Positions 52,446-62,108 of a stretch of DNA of 64,000 bases are shown here, in pieces (the stretch's first letter is position 1; every line of letters begins with the position of its first letter). The notes beneath the pieces are model-generated. The model saw only the letters and a list, made by a program, of their open reading frames with translations, made no database searches and was not told where the DNA came from. Source of the DNA: Duganella aceris. GTDB lineage: Bacteria; Pseudomonadota; Gammaproteobacteria; Burkholderiales; Burkholderiaceae_D. Position numbers and translations under genes: made by a program. Location of the stretch: contig NZ_JAADJT010000007.1 of NCBI RefSeq assembly GCF_011090165.1, positions 248,001 to 312,000 on the forward strand, read 5' to 3'.

Positions 52446-53456
52446 ATGACGATCAAAGTTGCAATCAACGGTTATGGCCGCATCGGCCGCAATGTGCTGC
52501 GCGCTTTCTACGAAGGCGGCAAGAAACAGGACATCCAGATCGTGGCCATCAACGATCTGGGCGACGCCAAGTCGAACGCGCACTTGACCCGTTACGACAC
52601 CGCCCACGGCAAGTTCCCGGGCACCGTCACGGTCGACGGCGACAACATGATCGTGAACGGCGATGTGATCCGCGTGTTCGCGCAGCGCAACCCGGCGGAA
52701 ATCCCTTGGGGCGACCTGGGCGTGGACGTGGTGCTAGAGTGCACCGGCTTCTTCACCACCAAAGAGAAGGCTTCTGCCCACCTGAAGGGCGGCGCCAAGA
52801 AAGTCATCATCTCCGCACCGGGCGGCAAGGATGTCGACGCGACCATCGTCTACGGCGTCAACCAGCATGTGCTGAAGTCGACCGACACCGTGATCTCGAA
52901 CGCATCGTGCACCACCAACTGCCTGGCGCCGCTGGTCAAGCCGCTGAACGACGCCATCGGCGTCGAGACCGGCCTGATGACGACGATTCACGCTTATACC
53001 AACGACCAGGTATTGTCCGACGTGATGCATGAAGATCTGCGCCGCGCCCGTTCCGCCACCATGAGCATGATTCCAACCAAAACCGGCGCCGCCGCCGCGG
53101 TTGGTCTGGTATTGCCGGAATTGAATGGCAAGCTGGATGGTTTCGCGATTCGCGTGCCGACCATTAATGTATCGCTGGTCGACCTGTCGTTTATCGCCAA
53201 GCGCGATACCACGGTCGACGAAGTGAATGCGCTGATGAAGGCCGCCGCCGAAGGCGCATTGAAAGAAGTGCTGACTTATCAGACCGAACCGCTGGTCTCG
53301 ATCGACTTCAATCATAATCCGGCGTCGTCGAATTTCGATTCGACCCTGACCAAAGTGTCGGGCCGTCTGGTGAAAGTCTCGTCGTGGTACGACAATGAAT
53401 GGGGTTTCTCGAACCGCATGCTGGATACCACCGTCGCACTGATGACCGCGAAATAA
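52446..53456 (+). CDS. gap: Glyceraldehyde-3-phosphate dehydrogenase, type I
   Basis: NAD-dependent oxidative phosphorylation of glyceraldehyde-3-phosphate in glycolysis; 336 aa. NAD motif NGYGRIGRNVLRA at residues 8-20, catalytic C155 in SNASCTTNCLAPL, and the His partner in TTIHAYTNDQ. AGGAG is well placed before the ATG. It follows tkt by 48 nt and is probably co-transcribed. A strong terminator closes the unit. Codon use indicates high expression. Confidence 0.98.
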   Translation: MTIKVAINGYGRIGRNVLRAFYEGGKKQDIQIVAINDLGDAKSNAHLTRYDTAHGKFPGTVTVDGDNMIVNGDVIRVFAQRNPAEIPWGDLGVDVVLECTGFFTTKEKASAHLKGGAKKVIISAPGGKDVDATIVYGVNQHVLKSTDTVISNASCTTNCLAPLVKPLNDAIGVETGLMTTIHAYTNDQVLSDVMHEDLRRARSATMSMIPTKTGAAAAVGLVLPELNGKLDGFAIRVPTINVSLVDLSFIAKRDTTVDEVNALMKAAAEGALKEVLTYQTEPLVSIDFNHNPASSNFDSTLTKVSGRLVKVSSWYDNEWGFSNRMLDTTVALMTAK

Positions 53457-53472
53457 TCGTTCGCTATCCGAT

Positions 53473-53506
53473 AAAACCTCGCGGCCCGTGCCGCGAGGTT
53501 TTTTTT
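53473..53506 (+). terminator. Intrinsic terminator of tkt-gap
   Basis: AAAACCTCGCGGC-CCGT-GCCGCGAGGTTTT followed by more T: 13-bp stem, tetraloop, long T tract. Confidence 0.93.
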
Positions 53507-53572
53507 CGCCTGGACCAAGCTGGTTTTTGGCATTTACGTGCCAATTTTTGGCTTATTTCCCGGGCATGGACG

Positions 53573-53597
53573 AAAAAAAGCCGGGACGCATCCCGGC
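53573..53597 (-). terminator. Intrinsic terminator of the Cache protein gene
   Basis: On the minus strand GCCGGGA-TGCG-TCCCGGC followed by seven T, 21 nt after the stop codon. Confidence 0.9.
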
Positions 53598-53617
53598 CTG
53601 ATCGATATAGCAGCGAC

Positions 53618-54079
53618 TTATTTGTAGATGCCGGAGCCGACGAAGAAATCGTCGACCTTCTCGACATAACCGGATTTTGATTCAACGGTTTTGGTCACGG
53701 GATTCGGCCATTTAAAATCGACCCAGCCGCTGCCCTTGGTTTTTGCGAGCTCGACCATTTCTTTTATCATCAGCTTGCCTTCATTATCCTTTAACCCAAT
53801 CAAAGGCTTGCCGACCATTTTGGGATTATTACCGTGCGCCAAAGCGACGCCATTAAAATCGTAAATATAAACATATAAATCGCGGTCGTGGAATGTCGCA
53901 TTGCCCGGATCGGCGATCGCGGCGAATGCTTTTTCCTTGCCGTCGGATTTAATCAGCGCGACCGCTTTCTTAACCATTGCGACGGCTTCTTCTTTGCTGC
54001 CCTTGTCCGCCGCCCAAACATTGGCCGACGCGGCAAACAAGCCCAGGCTGATCGCCGCGGCGCCGAATAATGCTTTCAT
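53618..54079 (-). CDS. Periplasmic stand-alone Cache-domain protein
   Basis: 153-aa exported protein starting MKALFGAAAISLGLFAASANVWA (signal peptide). It is essentially one single-Cache domain of the type fused to chemoreceptors and sensor kinases: AIADPGNATFHDRDLYVYIYDFNGVALAHGNNPKMVGKPL, then the GSGWVDFKWPNP strand and the KSGYVEKVDDFFVGSGIY C terminus. Cache domains bind small organic acids or amino acids. With no transmembrane or output domain, it may be a soluble ligand-binding partner of an unlinked receptor. AAGGAGGT precedes the ATG; a longer frame upstream is rejected. Confidence 0.88.
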   Translation of the reverse strand: MKALFGAAAISLGLFAASANVWAADKGSKEEAVAMVKKAVALIKSDGKEKAFAAIADPGNATFHDRDLYVYIYDFNGVALAHGNNPKMVGKPLIGLKDNEGKLMIKEMVELAKTKGSGWVDFKWPNPVTKTVESKSGYVEKVDDFFVGSGIYK

Positions 54080-54149
54080 ATCCACCTCCTTGGTTATTGT
54101 TATCGACAAGAGTACTGCAATTCGATGGCTGAAAATCGTCCTGTTGTAG

Positions 54150-56906
54150 TCAGGCAACGCCGGCGCCGAAGATGGCCTGCCACAGGATGGACACCTGGGC
54201 CGCCTCGTCCGCCACCAGCGCCGGGTCCACCCGCGCCAGGTCCTGGCCCTGCAGCCGCAACTGGTGTTGTAACTTGCGCAACTTGCGGTAGGCGTCGCCG
54301 ACCTTGGCCGCCAGCCCCGCGTCGATCAATCCCAACTCGGCGCACAGCTTGAGCAACGCGATGTTGCCGGTGTTGAGCGTCAACTGCGGCCATGCCGCCG
54401 AATATTGCAGCACCAGGAACTGGACGATGAACTCGATGTCGATCATGCCGCCCGGGTCCTGCTTCAGGTCGAACAGCGCAGTATGGTTGGGCTTGGCATC
54501 GACCATGCGTTTCCGCATGGCAAGCACCTCCTGCTTCAGCGGACCGTCGGCCGGCCGTTCCTTGCGCAGCACCGTGTCGCGGATCTGCTCGAAGCGCTGG
54601 CCGATGGCGGCGTCGCCGGCGCAGAAGCGGGCGCGGGTCAGCGCCTGATGCTCCCACACCCAGGCCGAGTTGCTCTGGTACTTCTCGAACGCCGCCACGC
54701 TCGACACCAGCATGCCGCTGGCGCCGTCCGGCCGCAGCGCGGTGTCGATGTCGAACAGGATGCCGGCCGAGGTGTGCGAGGTCATCCACGTGATGAAGCG
54801 CTGCGCCAGCTTGGCGTACTGGGCGGGCGCTTCCTGGTCGGCATCGTCGTACAGGAAGATCACGTCCAGGTCGGACACATAGCCCAGTTCCTTGCCGCCC
54901 AGCTTGCCGTAGGCGATGACGGCGAATTGCGGCACCTCGCGGTGGCGCGTGGCCACCGTCTGCCATACCGCCTTGATCGCGGCGGCGACGATGGTGTCGG
55001 CCAGCGCCGACAGGTAGTCCGCCAGCTTTTCCACCGTCAGGTCGCCGGCCAGGTCTTGCGCCAGCAGGTGGAACAGCTGGGCGTGGTGGATTTCGCGCAG
55101 GATGTCCATCTGCCGCTCGGTGTCGCCCGGCGCCGAGGCCAGTTGCAGCTCCAGGTCGGCGGCCACCGCCACCGGGTCGAACACGGCGTTGCGGACCCGG
55201 TCGTCCAGCAGTTCGTCCAGCAGGATCGGATGCTGGCTGAGGAATTGCGCCGCCCAGCCGCTGGCGTGCACCATGCGGATCACCCGCGCCAGCGTGTGCG
55301 GATATTCGGTCAGCAGCGACAGATAGGCGGAACGGCGCGCGATGGCTTCGAAGAAATCCAGTAGCCGGCCCAGCGTGGCCTGCTGGTTGCCGCCGCTCGA
55401 CTCCTGCGACGCCTGGACGATCAGCGGCAGCGCCGCGTTGACCAGTCCCAGCAGGCGATTGCGGCTGGCTTCCGGCAACGATTGCAGGCGCGGCGCCTGC
55501 CAGGTGGCGATCAGGCGCTTGGCCGCGCCCTCGGCATCGTCGAAGCCCAGGGCGGCGAAGCGCGCCACCATCGCTTCACGGTTGTCCGGATCGGCGCATT
55601 CGTTGCTCGATTGCGGGTTGATGTCGCCCTCGCCGCCGGTGGTTTTATCGGAAAACATCTCGTCGAATTGCCCGGCGACGAACTGGCGGTGCGCCTCCAG
55701 CTGGGTCAGCAAGGTCGCCGCGTCGGGCAGGCCCATCATCTGCGCCACGGTCAGGCGGTCGGCGTCGTTGGCCGGCAGGGTATGGGTCTGGGCGTCGTCC
55801 AGGTATTGCAGACGGTGTTCCAGGTTGCGCAGGAAGGTGTAGGAAGCCAGCAGTTGATAGACGATAGCGTGACTTAGCAAACCTTTCTCGGCGATGATGC
55901 GCAGCGTGGTGCGGGTCGAGCGGTCGCGCAGCGCGGCGTCGCGGCCGCCCCGGATCAGCTGAAACACCTGCGCCAGGAACTCGATCTCGCGGATGCCGCC
56001 GCGCCCCAGCTTGACGTTGTTGCTGCGGTCCGGGTGCAGCCGCTCCTGGCGGTTCACCTCGGCGCGGATTTGCGCGTGCATGTTGCGGATGGCGTCGATG
56101 ACGCCGAAGTCCAGGTAGCGGCGGAACACGAACGGCCGCACGATCGCGTCCAGCGCGGCGATATCCTCCGGGCGGCCGGTGACGGCGCGCGCCTTGACCC
56201 AGGCGTAGCGCTCCCATTCGCGCCCCTGCACGATCAGGTATTGCTCCACCATGCTGAGGCTGGCGGCCAGCGGGCCGGAACCGCCGTTCGGCCGCAGCGC
56301 CATGTCGACCCGGAAGGTGAAACCGTCCTCGGTGATCTCGGCCAGCGCGGCGATCAGCTTCTTGCCCAGGCGGATGAAGAATTCATGGTTGGACAGGCCG
56401 CGCTGGCCGGGCCCGGCGGCGGTGTCGCCGTCCTCGGGGTAGACGAAGATCAGGTCGATGTCGGACGAGACGTTCAGCTCGCCGCCGCCCTGTTTGCCCA
56501 TTGCCAGCACCATCAGCTCCTGCGGCAGGCCGGAATCGCGGCCGACCGGCACGCCGTGCGCGGCCTCCATTTCCATCTTCAGCTCGGCCATGTGGCGCTG
56601 GATGGCGAAATCGGCGAAGCGGGTCATGGTCTCCACCACCTCGGCCAGGTTGGCCTTGCCTTCGAGGTCGCGCCGGATCAGGCCGCAAACCAGCAGGTTG
56701 CGCAGCCGGCGCATCGAGCGCATCAGCGGCAGCGGCGGGGCGCCTTCCGGCACGGCGTGGGATTCTTTTGTTAAAAATGCAGCCAGATCGAGCTGGGCGA
56801 GGGATAATTGCGTCAGCTCGTCGGCCTTGGCGGCGCGGTCGGGCGCTGCGGCCAACCAGCGCTGGTAGTAACGGGAGGCGGACGGTGATACGGACGGTGC
56901 GCTCAT
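54150..56906 (-). CDS. glnE: Bifunctional glutamine synthetase adenylyltransferase/deadenylase
   Basis: Adds and removes AMP on the GlnA tyrosine according to P-II and glutamine levels; 918 aa, close to the usual ~945. Two nucleotidyltransferase halves are visible. The N-terminal half has NVSSDIDLIFVYPEDGDT and DMALRPNGGSGPL; the C-terminal half has YVSDLDVIFLYDDADQ and DTALRPDGASGML. Helical P-II-linker regions lie between and after them. GSDSD-like pairs carry the metal-binding Asp residues. Its substrate GlnA (Y400) is encoded at 26664-28079. It is divergent from yhdP. Confidence 0.96.
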   Translation of the reverse strand: MSAPSVSPSASRYYQRWLAAAPDRAAKADELTQLSLAQLDLAAFLTKESHAVPEGAPPLPLMRSMRRLRNLLVCGLIRRDLEGKANLAEVVETMTRFADFAIQRHMAELKMEMEAAHGVPVGRDSGLPQELMVLAMGKQGGGELNVSSDIDLIFVYPEDGDTAAGPGQRGLSNHEFFIRLGKKLIAALAEITEDGFTFRVDMALRPNGGSGPLAASLSMVEQYLIVQGREWERYAWVKARAVTGRPEDIAALDAIVRPFVFRRYLDFGVIDAIRNMHAQIRAEVNRQERLHPDRSNNVKLGRGGIREIEFLAQVFQLIRGGRDAALRDRSTRTTLRIIAEKGLLSHAIVYQLLASYTFLRNLEHRLQYLDDAQTHTLPANDADRLTVAQMMGLPDAATLLTQLEAHRQFVAGQFDEMFSDKTTGGEGDINPQSSNECADPDNREAMVARFAALGFDDAEGAAKRLIATWQAPRLQSLPEASRNRLLGLVNAALPLIVQASQESSGGNQQATLGRLLDFFEAIARRSAYLSLLTEYPHTLARVIRMVHASGWAAQFLSQHPILLDELLDDRVRNAVFDPVAVAADLELQLASAPGDTERQMDILREIHHAQLFHLLAQDLAGDLTVEKLADYLSALADTIVAAAIKAVWQTVATRHREVPQFAVIAYGKLGGKELGYVSDLDVIFLYDDADQEAPAQYAKLAQRFITWMTSHTSAGILFDIDTALRPDGASGMLVSSVAAFEKYQSNSAWVWEHQALTRARFCAGDAAIGQRFEQIRDTVLRKERPADGPLKQEVLAMRKRMVDAKPNHTALFDLKQDPGGMIDIEFIVQFLVLQYSAAWPQLTLNTGNIALLKLCAELGLIDAGLAAKVGDAYRKLRKLQHQLRLQGQDLARVDPALVADEAAQVSILWQAIFGAGVA

Positions 56907-57079
56907 GGGTGATATTGTTTCCTCGTAACGGCGTGTAAAGCATGTAAAACCAGCGTCAAGCGGCCATTGGTGGCGCGGTTTGGCGCATGCCTTGGGGTAG
57001 AATTGCTCCGCAGGCAGAAAAGCTTGAAAACCGAGTTTAGCGATTTATTTGACGCATGGCCTGATTTATTAGCTTATTG

Positions 57080-60000
57080 ATGCAAAAACAAGATGAGGAG
57101 ACCGTGACAGCCGAGGGCCCGTTGGCCGCGCGCTGGCACCGGCTCCGTGCCGCCTATCGCCTCTGCAACCTCGCCACCCATCATGTGCTGGGCTTCACGC
57201 TCAAGCTGGTGCTGCTGTTGTATTTCGCCTTCGCCATCCTGTTCCTGACGCTGCGCTACCTCGTGTTGCCGAATATCGACCACTACAAGGGCGATATCGA
57301 GCGCGCCGCCAGCCGCGCGGTCGGCAACCCGGTCACCATTTCCCGCATCTACGCCTCGTGGAACGGCTTTCGTCCCAACCTGTTTCTGGGCGACGTGGTG
57401 CTGCACGACCAGCAGGGCCGCGCGGCGCTGAGCCTGCCGAGCGTGTCGGCCACGCTGTCGTGGTGGACCATGGCGGCGGCCGAGGTGCGCTTCCATACGC
57501 TGGAGTTGTCGCGTCCCGACCTGAACGTGCTGCGCGATACCGACGGCCGCTTGTACGCGGCCGGCGTCTACATCGACCTCAACAAGCCGAGCGACGGCAA
57601 GGGCCTGGAATGGTTGCTGAAGCAGCGCCAGATCGTGATCCGCGAAGGCCGGCTGCAATGGACCGACAAGCTGCGCGGCGCGCCGCCGCTGGCGCTGGAC
57701 AACGTCAACATCGCGCTGCGCAACCAGTGGTTGCGGCACCAGTTGGCGCTCAAGGCGACGCCGCCGGCCGCGCTGGCCGCGCCGCTCGACCTGCGCGCCG
57801 ACTTCGGCCATCCGGCCTTCGGCAGCCGCGTTTCCAATGTCTCGATGTGGAAGGGCGAGGTCTACGCCGACATCCGCAACACCGACCTGGCGGCCTGGAA
57901 GACCTGGGTCGATTATCCGTTTGAACTGCAACGCGGCAGCGGCTCGCTGCGCGCCTGGATCGACGTCGACCAGTCGCGCCTGAGCGGCTTCACCGCCGAC
58001 GTCGGCCTGAGCGACATTTCCGCCGTGCTGGGCAAGGAATTGCCGCTGCTGGACCTGCAACAGCTGAGCGGCCGCATCGCCGCCCGCGAAGACGTGCGGC
58101 CGGTGCTGGCGGCGGCCAAGAGTGTGCGCGCGCCGGCCTTCGGCGCGCGCGGCCACAGCGTCGAGCTGAGCAACCTGACCCTGACCACGCGCGACGGCCT
58201 GGCGATGGCGCCGACCTCGCTGTCGGAAACCTATGTGGCGGCGGCCGGCGCCAAGCCGGAAAAATTCGAGATCCGCGCGCCGCAGCTGGACTTGCGCACC
58301 ATGGCCGGCCTGGCCGAGCGCCTGCCGCTGACCGAACGCCAGCGCAAGCTGCTGAGCGACCTGGCGCCGAGCGGCATGCTGCGCAATTTCCAAGCCGAAT
58401 GGCAGGGCGCCTATCCGGCCTTGCAGTCCTACCGCGTCAAGGGCGACCTGATCGGGCTGGGCCTGAAGCCGCAGCCGGCGCGCCTGGCGCAAGCGAAGAC
58501 CGCCAAGTCGCCGGCCACCGCCGCCGTGCCGGCGATTCCCGGCTTCGACAACCTGACCGGGTCGATCGACGCGACCGACAAGGGCGGCAGCTTCAACCTC
58601 AATTCCGAGCAGCTGGTATTGCAGATGCCGGACTACTTCAGCGACGCCGCGATGCCCTTCGACCGCCTGAACCTGAAGGCGCGCTGGTCGTTCGAGGCCG
58701 AGCAGCAACTGCTGCTGCACATCGACGCGATGGACTTCCTGCAGGAGGGCCTGAGCGGCACCTTGCAGGGCACGCACAGCATGCCGATGAACGGCAAGGG
58801 CCCCGGCAAGGCCGACCTGAGCGGCACGCTGGACGGCTTCCAGATCAACCGCATCGGCCGCTACCTGCCGATGCAGACCCCGCCCGACTTGCAGCACTGG
58901 CTGACCGGCGCGCTGGAGGGCGGCGTCGCCAGCGAGGTCAGCGTGCGGCTGCGCGGCGACCTGGCGCATTTCCCGTTCAAGGACGGCGACAAGGCGCACG
59001 GCGAATTCCGCATCGCCGGCAAGCTGACCGAAGGCAAGCTGAATTACTCGCCCGGCCACTACCACCTCGACGGCAAGGAGCTGGGCAAGGACGGCAAGCC
59101 GCTGCCGCTGTGGCCGCAGGCCGAGCACATCAAGGGCAGCTTCGTGTTCGAGCGCGCCCGCATGGAAATCCGCGGCGACACCGCCACCACCGGCGGCGCC
59201 GCGCTGACCGGCGTCAAGGCGGTGATCCCCGACCTGACCGTCCACGACTCGATGCTGGAAATCGACGGCAACGCCGCCGCGCCGATGCAGGAATTCCTCA
59301 AGTACGTGACGGTCAGTCCGGTATTGGAATGGATCTCGCGCTTCACCGAGGAAACGCAAGCGACCGGCAACGCCAAGCTGGCGCTGAGCCTGCGGCTGCC
59401 GCTGTCGCACATGATCGACGCCAAGGTGCAGGGCACGCTGCAATTGCAGAACAACGACATCACGCTGATGAACGACTTGCCGGTGGTGCAAGCGTCGCAG
59501 GGCAAGATCGAATTCAACGAGCACGGCGTCAACCTGAACCAGCTGTCCGGCAGCTTCCTCGGCGGCCCGGTGTCGATCACCGGCGGCAGCCTGAAGGACA
59601 ACTCGATCGTGGTCAAGCTGGGCGGCATGCTGACCGCCGACGGCTTCCGCAAGAATTACCAGATGCCGGTGATGCAGCGCCTCGGCGCGCAGTTCGCCGG
59701 TTCGGCCCGCTACAACGGCACGGTGACGGTGCGCGACCACCAGGTGGTGGTTGCGGTGGATTCCAGCTTGACCGGCCTCAGCCTTGACCTGCCGGATCCG
59801 GTGCGCAAGGCGCCGGGCGACGCCATGCCGCTGCGCTTCGTGCTGACCAGCGGCCTGGTCGCCGACGGCGCCGGCGCGCTGCACGACGAGATGCGCATCA
59901 ACCTCGGCAACAACATCGCGGCGCGCTACCAGCGCCAGAAGATCGGCAAGACCCACTGGAAGCTGGTGCGCGGCGGCATCGGCGTCAACACGCCTGCGCC

Positions 60001-61267
60001 GGAACCGGACAGCGGCCTGGCGTTCAACGTCAACCTGCGCACGCTCAACATCGACAACTGGCTCGACTTCGGCGGCGCCATCGCCGGCAAGGACGACGGC
60101 GCGCCGGCCCCGGCGGCGGACGCGGTCGACATCGGCCAATACGTGCTGCCGGACGCCATCGCCGCCCGCAGCAGCGAGCTGGTGGTCGGCGGCCGCAAGC
60201 TGGAGAACGTGGTGATCGGCGTATCGCGGCAAAAAAGCATGTGGCAAGCCAGCATCGATTCGACCCAGGCCAATGGCTACCTGACCTGGAGCGAACCATC
60301 CACCGGCCAGGGACTGGGCAAGGTGACGGCGCGCCTGTCGTCGCTGGTGATTCCGGAGTCGGCGTCGAACGACGTGGTCGAACTACTCGACGGCAAGAGC
60401 GCCGCCACCACCATCCCGGCGCTGGACGTGGTGGTCGACCGTTTCGAATTGTTCAACAAGCCGCTGGGCCGGCTGGAACTGCAGGCCAGCAACGCGCAGA
60501 TCGGCAGCGCGCGCGAATGGCGCGTCAACAAGCTGGCGCTGGCCAACGCCGACGGCGAGTTCGCCGGCACCGGGCGCTGGGTCAGCAAGAACGGCGTGCA
60601 CGACACCAGCCTCAACTTCAAGCTCGACATCGCCGACGCCGGCAAGCTGCTGGACCGCTTCGGCTTCATCGGCACGGTCAAGGGCGGCAAGGGCACGCTC
60701 AACGGCGACATCGCCTGGAAGGGCCTGCCGTACTCGCTGGACTTGCCGAGCCTGTCCGGCCAGCTGACGATGAATATCGAAAAAGGCCAGTTCCTCAAGC
60801 AGGATCCGGGCGCGGCCAAGCTGCTTGGCGTGCTCAGCCTGCAAGCCTTGCCGCGCCTGCTGAAGCTGGACTTCCACGACGTCTTCTCGGAAGGGCTGGC
60901 GTTCGACGGCATCACCGCCAACGCCGCCATCCAGCGAGGCATTGTCAAGACCGACAACCTGAAGATGCACGGCGTCGCCGCGACCGTGCTGATGGACGGC
61001 AGCGCCGACATCGCCAACGAAACCACCAACCTGCACGTGGTGGTGATACCGGAGGTCAACCTCGGCACCGCGCCGCTGGTGTACGCGCTGGCGGTCAATC
61101 CGGTGATCGGGCTGGGCAGCTTCCTGGCGCAGCTGTTCCTCAGTGCGCCGGTGATGAAGGCGCTGACCTATCATATGCAGGTCACCGGGCCGTGGAAGGC
61201 GCCGGTGGTCGCCAAGCTGGACGCATCCAAGGTGGAGCCGCCCGGCGCGCCGAAGGGTATGCACTAA
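57080..61267 (+). CDS. yhdP: YhdP family AsmA-like envelope protein
   Basis: 1395-aa inner-membrane-anchored protein. A single transmembrane helix near residues 39-63 is followed by a very large periplasmic part with the YhdP/TIGR02099 layout: an AsmA-like N region (NPVTISRIYASWNGFRPNL), a DUF3971-like middle and a C-terminal AsmA domain (GLAFDGITANAAIQRGIVKTDNLKMHG...). E. coli YhdP and its relatives TamB and YdbH are bridge-like proteins for phospholipid transport to the outer membrane. ATG 57080 is chosen; a TTG lies one codon earlier. It leads the yhdP-nitrilase-tldD cluster, a conserved order. Confidence 0.93.
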   Translation: MQKQDEETVTAEGPLAARWHRLRAAYRLCNLATHHVLGFTLKLVLLLYFAFAILFLTLRYLVLPNIDHYKGDIERAASRAVGNPVTISRIYASWNGFRPNLFLGDVVLHDQQGRAALSLPSVSATLSWWTMAAAEVRFHTLELSRPDLNVLRDTDGRLYAAGVYIDLNKPSDGKGLEWLLKQRQIVIREGRLQWTDKLRGAPPLALDNVNIALRNQWLRHQLALKATPPAALAAPLDLRADFGHPAFGSRVSNVSMWKGEVYADIRNTDLAAWKTWVDYPFELQRGSGSLRAWIDVDQSRLSGFTADVGLSDISAVLGKELPLLDLQQLSGRIAAREDVRPVLAAAKSVRAPAFGARGHSVELSNLTLTTRDGLAMAPTSLSETYVAAAGAKPEKFEIRAPQLDLRTMAGLAERLPLTERQRKLLSDLAPSGMLRNFQAEWQGAYPALQSYRVKGDLIGLGLKPQPARLAQAKTAKSPATAAVPAIPGFDNLTGSIDATDKGGSFNLNSEQLVLQMPDYFSDAAMPFDRLNLKARWSFEAEQQLLLHIDAMDFLQEGLSGTLQGTHSMPMNGKGPGKADLSGTLDGFQINRIGRYLPMQTPPDLQHWLTGALEGGVASEVSVRLRGDLAHFPFKDGDKAHGEFRIAGKLTEGKLNYSPGHYHLDGKELGKDGKPLPLWPQAEHIKGSFVFERARMEIRGDTATTGGAALTGVKAVIPDLTVHDSMLEIDGNAAAPMQEFLKYVTVSPVLEWISRFTEETQATGNAKLALSLRLPLSHMIDAKVQGTLQLQNNDITLMNDLPVVQASQGKIEFNEHGVNLNQLSGSFLGGPVSITGGSLKDNSIVVKLGGMLTADGFRKNYQMPVMQRLGAQFAGSARYNGTVTVRDHQVVVAVDSSLTGLSLDLPDPVRKAPGDAMPLRFVLTSGLVADGAGALHDEMRINLGNNIAARYQRQKIGKTHWKLVRGGIGVNTPAPEPDSGLAFNVNLRTLNIDNWLDFGGAIAGKDDGAPAPAADAVDIGQYVLPDAIAARSSELVVGGRKLENVVIGVSRQKSMWQASIDSTQANGYLTWSEPSTGQGLGKVTARLSSLVIPESASNDVVELLDGKSAATTIPALDVVVDRFELFNKPLGRLELQASNAQIGSAREWRVNKLALANADGEFAGTGRWVSKNGVHDTSLNFKLDIADAGKLLDRFGFIGTVKGGKGTLNGDIAWKGLPYSLDLPSLSGQLTMNIEKGQFLKQDPGAAKLLGVLSLQALPRLLKLDFHDVFSEGLAFDGITANAAIQRGIVKTDNLKMHGVAATVLMDGSADIANETTNLHVVVIPEVNLGTAPLVYALAVNPVIGLGSFLAQLFLSAPVMKALTYHMQVTGPWKAPVVAKLDASKVEPPGAPKGMH

Positions 61268-61284
61268 TTGATTACGGAGTTTTC

Positions 61285-62085
61285 ATGAACAGCACCGTCG
61301 CCGCAGTACAAATGATTTCCTCGCCGTCCGTGACGGAAAATATCGCCACCGCGCGCCGCCTGGTGACGCAGGCCGCCGCCACCGGCGCGCAGCTGGTGCT
61401 GCTGCCGGAATACTGGGCCATCATGGGCGTGCACGACAGCGACAAGGTCGCGGTCGCCGAGCCGCTGGGCACGGGGCCGATCCAGGACTTCATGTCCGGG
61501 CTGGCGCGCGAGCTGGGCATCTGGCTGATCGGCGGCACCTTGCCGCTGGCCTCCGACGACGCGGAGAAGGTGGTCAACACCACGCTGGTCTACAACCCGC
61601 AGGGGGAGCACGTCGGCCGCTACGACAAGATCCACCTGTTCGGCTTCACCAAGGGCACGGAATCGTACAACGAATCGAAGACCATCGTGCCGGGCAAGAA
61701 CATCGGCGTGATCGAAGCGCCGTTCGGCAAGGTCGGCATGTCGGTGTGCTACGACCTGCGCTTCCCGGAACTGTTCCGCGCCATGGGGCCGGTGTCGCTG
61801 ATCGTGCTGCCGGCCGCGTTCACCTACACCACCGGCATGGCGCACTGGGAAATCCTGCTGCGCGCGCGCGCCATCGAAAACCAGTGCTACGTGCTGGCGG
61901 CGGCGCAGGGCGGCATCCATCCGAACGGCCGCCGCACCTGGGGCCACAGCATGCTGATCGACCCGTGGGGCACGGTCAAGACGGTGCTGGCCGAAGGCGA
62001 GGGCGTGGTGCACGGCGAGATCGACCCGACCTTCATGGAAGGCGTGCGCCAGAGCCTGCCGGCGCTCAAGCACCGCACCATGTGA
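61285..62085 (+). CDS. Carbon-nitrogen hydrolase (nitrilase superfamily, Nit1/NitFhit-like)
   Basis: 266-aa cytoplasmic amidase. The catalytic triad is E42 (LLPEYW), K115 (GRYDKIHLF) and C155 (MSVCYDLRFPE). Its length and motifs resemble bacterial relatives of deaminated glutathione amidase, a metabolite-repair enzyme, but the substrate is not shown by sequence. It starts 17 nt after yhdP and ends 23 nt before tldD, so it lies in one operon with them. Confidence 0.93.
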   Translation: MNSTVAAVQMISSPSVTENIATARRLVTQAAATGAQLVLLPEYWAIMGVHDSDKVAVAEPLGTGPIQDFMSGLARELGIWLIGGTLPLASDDAEKVVNTTLVYNPQGEHVGRYDKIHLFGFTKGTESYNESKTIVPGKNIGVIEAPFGKVGMSVCYDLRFPELFRAMGPVSLIVLPAAFTYTTGMAHWEILLRARAIENQCYVLAAAQGGIHPNGRRTWGHSMLIDPWGTVKTVLAEGEGVVHGEIDPTFMEGVRQSLPALKHRTM

Positions 62086-62108
62086 ATCACTGAAGAGAAG
62101 ACATCATC

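Noticed and set aside
57074..60247. Open frame of about 1050 codons antisense to yhdP
   Set aside because: Composition is that of a shadow frame (Gln/His/Arg/Ala-rich with no motifs), while the plus strand encodes a recognisable YhdP protein.
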